DNA from: Spirodela intermedia
Lineage: Eukaryota > Streptophyta > Magnoliopsida > Alismatales > Araceae
Reading direction: 5' to 3'
DNA: 64,000 nt
Assembly: GCA_902729315.2 (NCBI GenBank)
Contig: LR746268.1
Span: 3,899,501 to 3,963,500 of the forward strand
Shown: piece by piece, positions 59,569-64,000 of the stretch
Numbering within the stretch: position 1 is the first letter of the stretch
Layout: each line of letters starts with the position of its first letter
Translations under genes and position numbers: made by a program
Notes under the pieces: generated by a model
Told to the model about the DNA's origin: nothing
Database searches by the model: none
Seen by the model: only the letters and a program-made list of their open reading frames with translations

Positions 59569-60354
59569 GGGCGGCAAAACAGCCGTCGCCGGAAGGATCG
59601 GCCTTCTCTGGCGGCGCCGGGAAGCGGAGCAGAGGAAGGAGATGATCCCGGCCGGCGATACCAGGGAGGGTTGAGCCCTCCTGGTCTAGGCGGCGCCGGA
59701 AACGGCGCGACGGCGGCGGATCGTCGGGAAACTCCGGCGGGGGCCTGTGCGGAGCTTGGACTGGATCTGGCTCGTCGGCACGGCGGCAGGGTCTCTTCCG
59801 ACGTCGGCAGCAGGTCGGCGTTCGTCGGCGAACGGCCAGCGACTGGGCGGAGCGGCGGATGGCGGCTCCGGCGAGTTTATGGTGGAGTTCCAGAGGAAGA
59901 GGTGACAGTCGAACCAGGAGTCGAGAGACTCCGGTGAAGTGCTCGGGGACGGCTCGAAGGGAGGCGACGCGAGCCCCTTTCGTCACGACGGCGTGACGGG
60001 GTTCCAGCAGAGGCGGCGGCCGTTGCAGCGGCAACCGCGACCGTTTCGTCCGGTGACGGCGGCGATTCCACGGGCGACAACGAAGCTGCCCGGCGGCGGT
60101 GGAACTTCTCAGGCAGCAGCGTCACGAGGAACGAAGTCCTCAGGGTATCGACGGCCTTCCTCTCCCTCCTTCCCTCCTTATTCTGGGTCACGAAGAAGGT
60201 ATCTCACAAAAACGATAATCTCTCACAAAAAATACGGCGCTCTCTTGAGGGGGGGTCCTACCTCCCCTTATATGGGGGCCCACAAGTGGGCTAAGGGGAG
60301 GTGGGTCCACTTGAGGCCCTCAAGCCCATAAGCCACAAAGGCTACAAAAGGGGC

Positions 60355-60550
60355 TTATTGGGCCTCTTAAAGGGAGACCCAATAAGCTCCCCTTAAAGGA
60401 GAAAGAGGAGGGCCCTCTTACGGTGCTTAAGTGGGCTTCAAATGAAGACCCAAATAAGCCCCAAAAGAGGCCCAAAAGGAAAGACACATAGGTCCCCCCC
60501 CTAGGGTTGTAATTGGGCCTCAAAGAGAGACCCAATAAAACCCTAAAGAA
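60355..60550. repeat. Three dispersed imperfect palindromes
   Basis: GGGCCTCTTAAAGGGAGACCC (60360-60380), GGGCTTCAAATGAAGACCC (about 60433) and GGGCCTCAAAGAGAGACCC (about 60515) are each followed by AATAA or AAATAA. Related stem-like units within the GC-rich LTR. Confidence 0.55.
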
Positions 60551-63076
60551 AGGGAGACATAAACAACAACACACACACATAGAATTGGGCCCGCTAACAC
60601 ACAAATGTGAGGCCCAACAAGTCAACGTGAAAATATAAAGAAAGATAAGGGGTGAGCTTGAGCTCATCGTCATTGCAGAGGTAGAATGCCATCATCTTGA
60701 AGGGCTAGGCCATGTAGCGAAAGCTAGGCTCCTTTGTCTTCACACGTTGATCAGGTTGAACTCAGATTGTTGGTGTCTCTTGAGCTAATGGAGACGGGTC
60801 TCACTTGCCATCAGAATAGTCGTACACATGTGAGAAAGGGACCTGATTAGAAATGTAATATTACTATATATTCGTCAGAAATTTCGACGCACAATCGATG
60901 TGAGACTAAACCTACATCACACCTTCCTTAGAAAGGGCAAGCAACTAGTGCAAGTTCGAATCCTCCTAGAGTCAAAACTCATATTTTTTATCTGATTATT
61001 GTGACTTTCTTGTATATCGTAGGTGAAGGATTAAGCAATCAGAATCACTAGATCATCAATGAAAATCTCGTCAATGTAATTCACAGAGCATTGTTACTAA
61101 AATTGTTGAATGATTCGTGATAAAAAGATTGCAAATCTATCGAATAAAGCAACTCTGATTGATCGACGAATAAGTCATCGTCAGGAAGAGGATGATCCGT
61201 CGGGAGATGAGTTTCTACCTCCTGAGAGCATACTGGATGCAATGAAGAGCCTCCTCTTGCTGTGCAGAGTTGAAGATGAAACTCTCTAACACATGCCCCA
61301 CCTCCATCTAGCTCCTCTCTATCGGGTGACAGCCACTAAAGAGTTGCAAAGTTGCTATTTTTCACTCCATTAGGTGACAACTATTGGAGACGATTCGACG
61401 ACTCATTTTATTGATATCTAGACTTTGCAAGGAGATCAAAAGATTACCCACGTCGTCTTTGTCCAAAGAGAGCTTTTAAAGTTGTAGACACTACATAATG
61501 ATCCTCTTGAACGCTCAAAATTCTAGTACATCATCAACACATTGCCCCCACAATGTTAGAACTCTATTTTCTTACTTTCAACTTAATTTTCACTTCAGTT
61601 AGTGATAATTTATGTGATTTAAATTTACTAAGATATACTTTATTCAATTATAACTCTTCTTGATTTCATAGATCTTAATTTGATTAATTAAATTATTTGT
61701 AATCTCTTACATAAGAATCGTCAATTCACATTCACTCGATTTGCATTTGCTAGGTGCTGACATCATCTTGATATTTGCACCTTTATTTCCTTTTTTCGTG
61801 AATTTAAAATATATTTTATTTTTATTTCTTAATATAAAATTCATAGAAAATAGTATTCTTTGAGGAAATTATGAATAATTTCTTGCTATTATATTACATT
61901 CCTATGATCGACTTAGAAAATTATTACTATTTTTGAAAGTTTTATTAAATTATAATTAATATATTTATTCAGAAACACTTCTAAATATCTAAAAATTCAT
62001 ATTTTCTAGTTTTATAAATTTTAAATTTACATGATTTACTTTACAATGACTAAGTCACGTCAATATCTTTTCACCTATTATGAAGCACTTGTATATTCAC
62101 TTGATGTTAACTATAGTTACATATAAAGATATGGAAATTGAGTAACTAAATGTGAAAATGTCATCTTTTTATGAAGATCTAGAGGAGACCATTTACATAT
62201 AGTAGTGAGAGGATTTTATTGTGTAGAAAATATAACATTTTACCTGTCAATTGAGTAAGTTACTTTAATAGTTAAAGTAGACAGTGAGATAGTGGTACAA
62301 GAAGTTTGACTCTTATACACTACAAATTGACTATATAAAGTATGATTTTAACTATTATGTTTATATGAAAACTTGTGGTGATCGTTCTTTGATTATTTTG
62401 ATATTTTATGTTAATATTATGTTCATTACTTTGAAGAATTCACATTAGATTTTTAAATTACAAATATTATTGAGCAAAAAATTTGACATGAAGAATTTTA
62501 GTGTGACAAAGAAGATTTTTGATATAGAGATTTATAGAGACTAAGAGTTAAGTCAGCTATGATTGACTCAGAAGAGTTATCTCTTGAAGGTGTTGAATTT
62601 ATTTGATATGGATAATGTTAAAAATATTAGACACCTATTTGACTAATCATTTTAGACTATTGTTGTATAGTTTACGATTGAGGTAGAGTACTTAATAGTT
62701 ACTAAAATGATTAAGGACGACTTGTGGTTGAAAGAATTATTGAGCAAACTTGAGACCTGACAAAGTGAAGTTTCTCTACATTGTAATAGTCATTGTTATT
62801 TGGTTAGCAAAAAATTAGGTCTATTATGTATGGTCAAAACATATTTATGTATGGTATCACAACATCTATGAGATGTGAATTCTGAAGATATTTCTCTAGA
62901 GAAGGTTCACATGAAATAGAATGTCAAAAATATGTTGACAAAGGTTATCATAGTGGACAAGTTTAAATATTATTTAAATTTGATTTCTGTTATAGGTATC
63001 TTACATAAGGTAGAGAAATTACAACATAGATAGGTCTGACTTCGGCTGGAGCAATGGTGATTGCCAAAGTAGAGTT

Positions 63077-63149
63077 TGTTGGTAGTGTCAATCCATCATG
63101 ATTGACTCATTTGAGAGACATGTGAGGAGTATCTTTTCATCTTACTATT
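63077..63149 (+). repeat. 3' LTR start of the decayed copia element
   Basis: 73 bp matching the start of the 5' LTR at 55411 (GTGTCAATCCATCATGATTGACTCATT). Interrupted by the family A LTR that begins at 63150. Confidence 0.75.
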
Positions 63150-64000
63150 TGACGTGATATAATTATTGTATAATAAATCAGACAAATTTAAAACTAATAA
63201 AAACTAGAACATACAAATTATTAGATTTTTAGAAATGTTTTAGAATAAATAAATAAATTATAATTCAACAAAAAGTTCCAAAAATAGTAAAAAAAATAGG
63301 TCGATCACAAGTCTATAATAAAATATTAGGTAATATTTTAATTTTTTAAAAAAAGAATATGAATTTTTATAAGTTTTAGACTAGATAATGAATATAAATA
63401 TATTTAAAAATTCAAAAAAAATGAAATAAAGGTGTGAACATTAGGATGGTGTCATCAGCATGATGAATGTAAATTAGAAAAAAATATGGTCATGCCAAGT
63501 GACTCTTATGTAAGTGATTATAGATAACTTAATTGATCAAATTAAGTTTTATAAAAGTCAAAATAATTGTAATTTAATGAAGAATAGTTTCAAAACTTTA
63601 AATCATACAAAATATCATTAAGTAAAATAAAAATTATGTTTAAAGTAGAAAAGGTAGAGTTTTGACCTCATCATAGCAATCATTGAAATTTTATGTCTTT
63701 TGAAAGATTATCAAATGATGTCCATGGTCTCAAAAGTGCTCCTTGGACATATACGACTTAGGCATTCATTAGATCTCTTTTGAAATATAGAAAATGATGA
63801 TAGAAATTAAATTAATTAAAAATAATAAAATAGAGGATTATCATCCAATGTCGACAACCTCAAATATTTTTTTTGGACATAGCCAACATGGGCAATCTCT
63901 AACTCTTCTTGTAAAGTTTAAAAATTAATGAAGTGAGTCATTGAATTATCCCTAACAAGTGTCACCTAGTGAAGTGGAAAAATTATGACTTTCTAGATCT
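63150..64000 (+). mobile_element. LTR family A copy 5, cut by window end
   Basis: Begins TGACGTGATATAATTATTGTATAATAAATC and follows the family A sequence (compare 804-1600) through the GTGTCACCTAGTGAAGTGGAAAA phrase at 63958. The right end and target duplication lie outside the window; the left flank is CTATT. Strongly C-to-T/G-to-A decayed. Confidence 0.82.

Larger units (their letters stand above)
58734..60813 (-). mobile_element. GC-rich solo LTR of a second family, nested
   Basis: A 2080-bp unit with TGATG...CATCA ends inside the family A copy. The flanks GAGTG (58729-58733) and GAATA (60814-60818) fit a 5-bp target duplication with two G-to-A changes. The interior is CpG-rich (59220-60180), unlike its surroundings. 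It holds four 30-bp tandem repeats (59449-59568) and a TATATAAGGGG-type box on minus near 60270. Minus orientation is inferred from that box. The long GC-rich frames here (minus 60034-59315; plus 59446-59937) look like by-products of base composition and the repeats. No gag-pol is present. Confidence 0.7.
58364..62062 (-). mobile_element. Solo LTR, family A copy 4 (inverted, interrupted)
   Basis: The family A ends are TCATAAGTTT (for TGATAAGTCT) at 58364 and TAAGTCACGTCA ending at 62062. A perfect 5-bp target duplication ATATC flanks it (58359-58363 and 62063-62067). The LTR itself is about 1.62 kb (58364-58733 plus 60814-62062) and is split by a 2080-bp insert. It keeps the USE-like and TATA blocks (about 60865-60910, minus), AGTTCGAATCC at 60953-60963 and the readable SPDREELDGGG frame on minus near 61300. 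It sits between integrase and reverse transcriptase of the host copia element. Confidence 0.87.
55411..63149 (+). mobile_element. Decayed Ty1/copia element with nested insertions
   Basis: The 5' LTR (55411-56098) is followed by TGGTATCA at 56099, a partial primer-binding site. Remnants in order: gag with a zinc-knuckle-like CHRCYEKGHL (about 56780), protease-like (NNVACKVIGNG), pre-integrase ([14 protein letters not shown]), integrase (NDIEFKNSKFDQFC, about 57950), reverse transcriptase (FLYGDLEETIYI in shifted frames, about 62170-62350) and RNase H with SLEKVHMK...NMLTKVI (about 62890-62950). A second LTR start, TGTTGGTAGTGTC, lies at 63077 and is cut by another LTR at 63150. The coding region is full of stops. 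Nested in it are plastid DNA (57165-57422) and a solo LTR (58364-62062). Confidence 0.8.

Noticed and set aside
59315-60034. A 239-codon minus-strand proline/arginine-rich protein gene
   Set aside because: It lies in a CpG-rich LTR with long open frames on both strands and a 30-bp tandem repeat; composition explains it better than coding.
1-64000. CRISPR arrays, bacterial operons or rRNA genes
   Set aside because: No regularly spaced repeats with unique spacers, no bacterial gene layout and no rRNA motifs; the window is plant nuclear DNA.

Overview
This is a window of nuclear DNA from a flowering plant. The evidence is intron-rich genes, an intronless PPR gene, Ty1/copia and LTR retroelements in nested stacks, and a small plastid insertion. 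The very GC-rich coding ends (PPR gene, first exon of the DUF962 gene) against AT-rich surroundings suggest a monocot, perhaps a commelinid. I cannot name the species.

Three protein-coding genes are supported. (1) A four-exon Mpo1-like/DUF962 membrane protein lies on + (12558-13634). (2) A convergent, intronless PLS-class PPR gene resembling Arabidopsis At5g15300 lies on - (13907-15532, or 15625 with the longer start). (3) A SUVH4/KRYPTONITE-type H3K9 methyltransferase lies on +, with 15 coding exons from 20074 to 53752 and 667 residues. I traced it exon by exon with consistent splice phases. It has the SRA, pre-SET (nine cysteines), SET and post-SET modules and one GC-AG intron. Its introns are swollen by transposons, above all intron 8 (11.3 kb).

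Region by region. 1-7752: three about 1.63-kb solo LTRs of one family (two +, one -) and a copia LTR relic. 7753-12340: AT-rich DNA without recognisable genes. 12.3-15.8 kb: the convergent DUF962/PPR pair with a 150-bp tandem duplication between them. 15.8-18.9 kb: intergenic. 18.9-53.8 kb: the SUVH4 gene, whose intron 8 holds a nearly complete but dead antisense copia element (37903-43249) and a jumble of further copia pieces (45.4-48.3 kb). 53.8-55.4 kb: 3' flank. 55411-63149: a decayed copia element on + that carries a near-intact fragment of plastid rps19. It is also interrupted by a solo LTR (58364-62062), which is itself interrupted by a GC-rich solo LTR of another family (58734-60813). 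A further copy of the 1.63-kb LTR family starts at 63150, inside the copia 3' LTR, and runs out of the window.

The most unusual items are the 1.63-kb LTR family, the plastid rps19 insertion and the SUVH4 gene. The LTR family has perfect or near-perfect 5-bp target duplications, an snRNA-type USE+TATA promoter signature, a tRNA-like B box on the other strand, and a small open frame kept in four copies. The SUVH4 gene is notable because an H3K9 methyltransferase has introns loaded with the kind of DNA it is expected to silence. All homology statements are from recognition of protein motifs, not from a database search.
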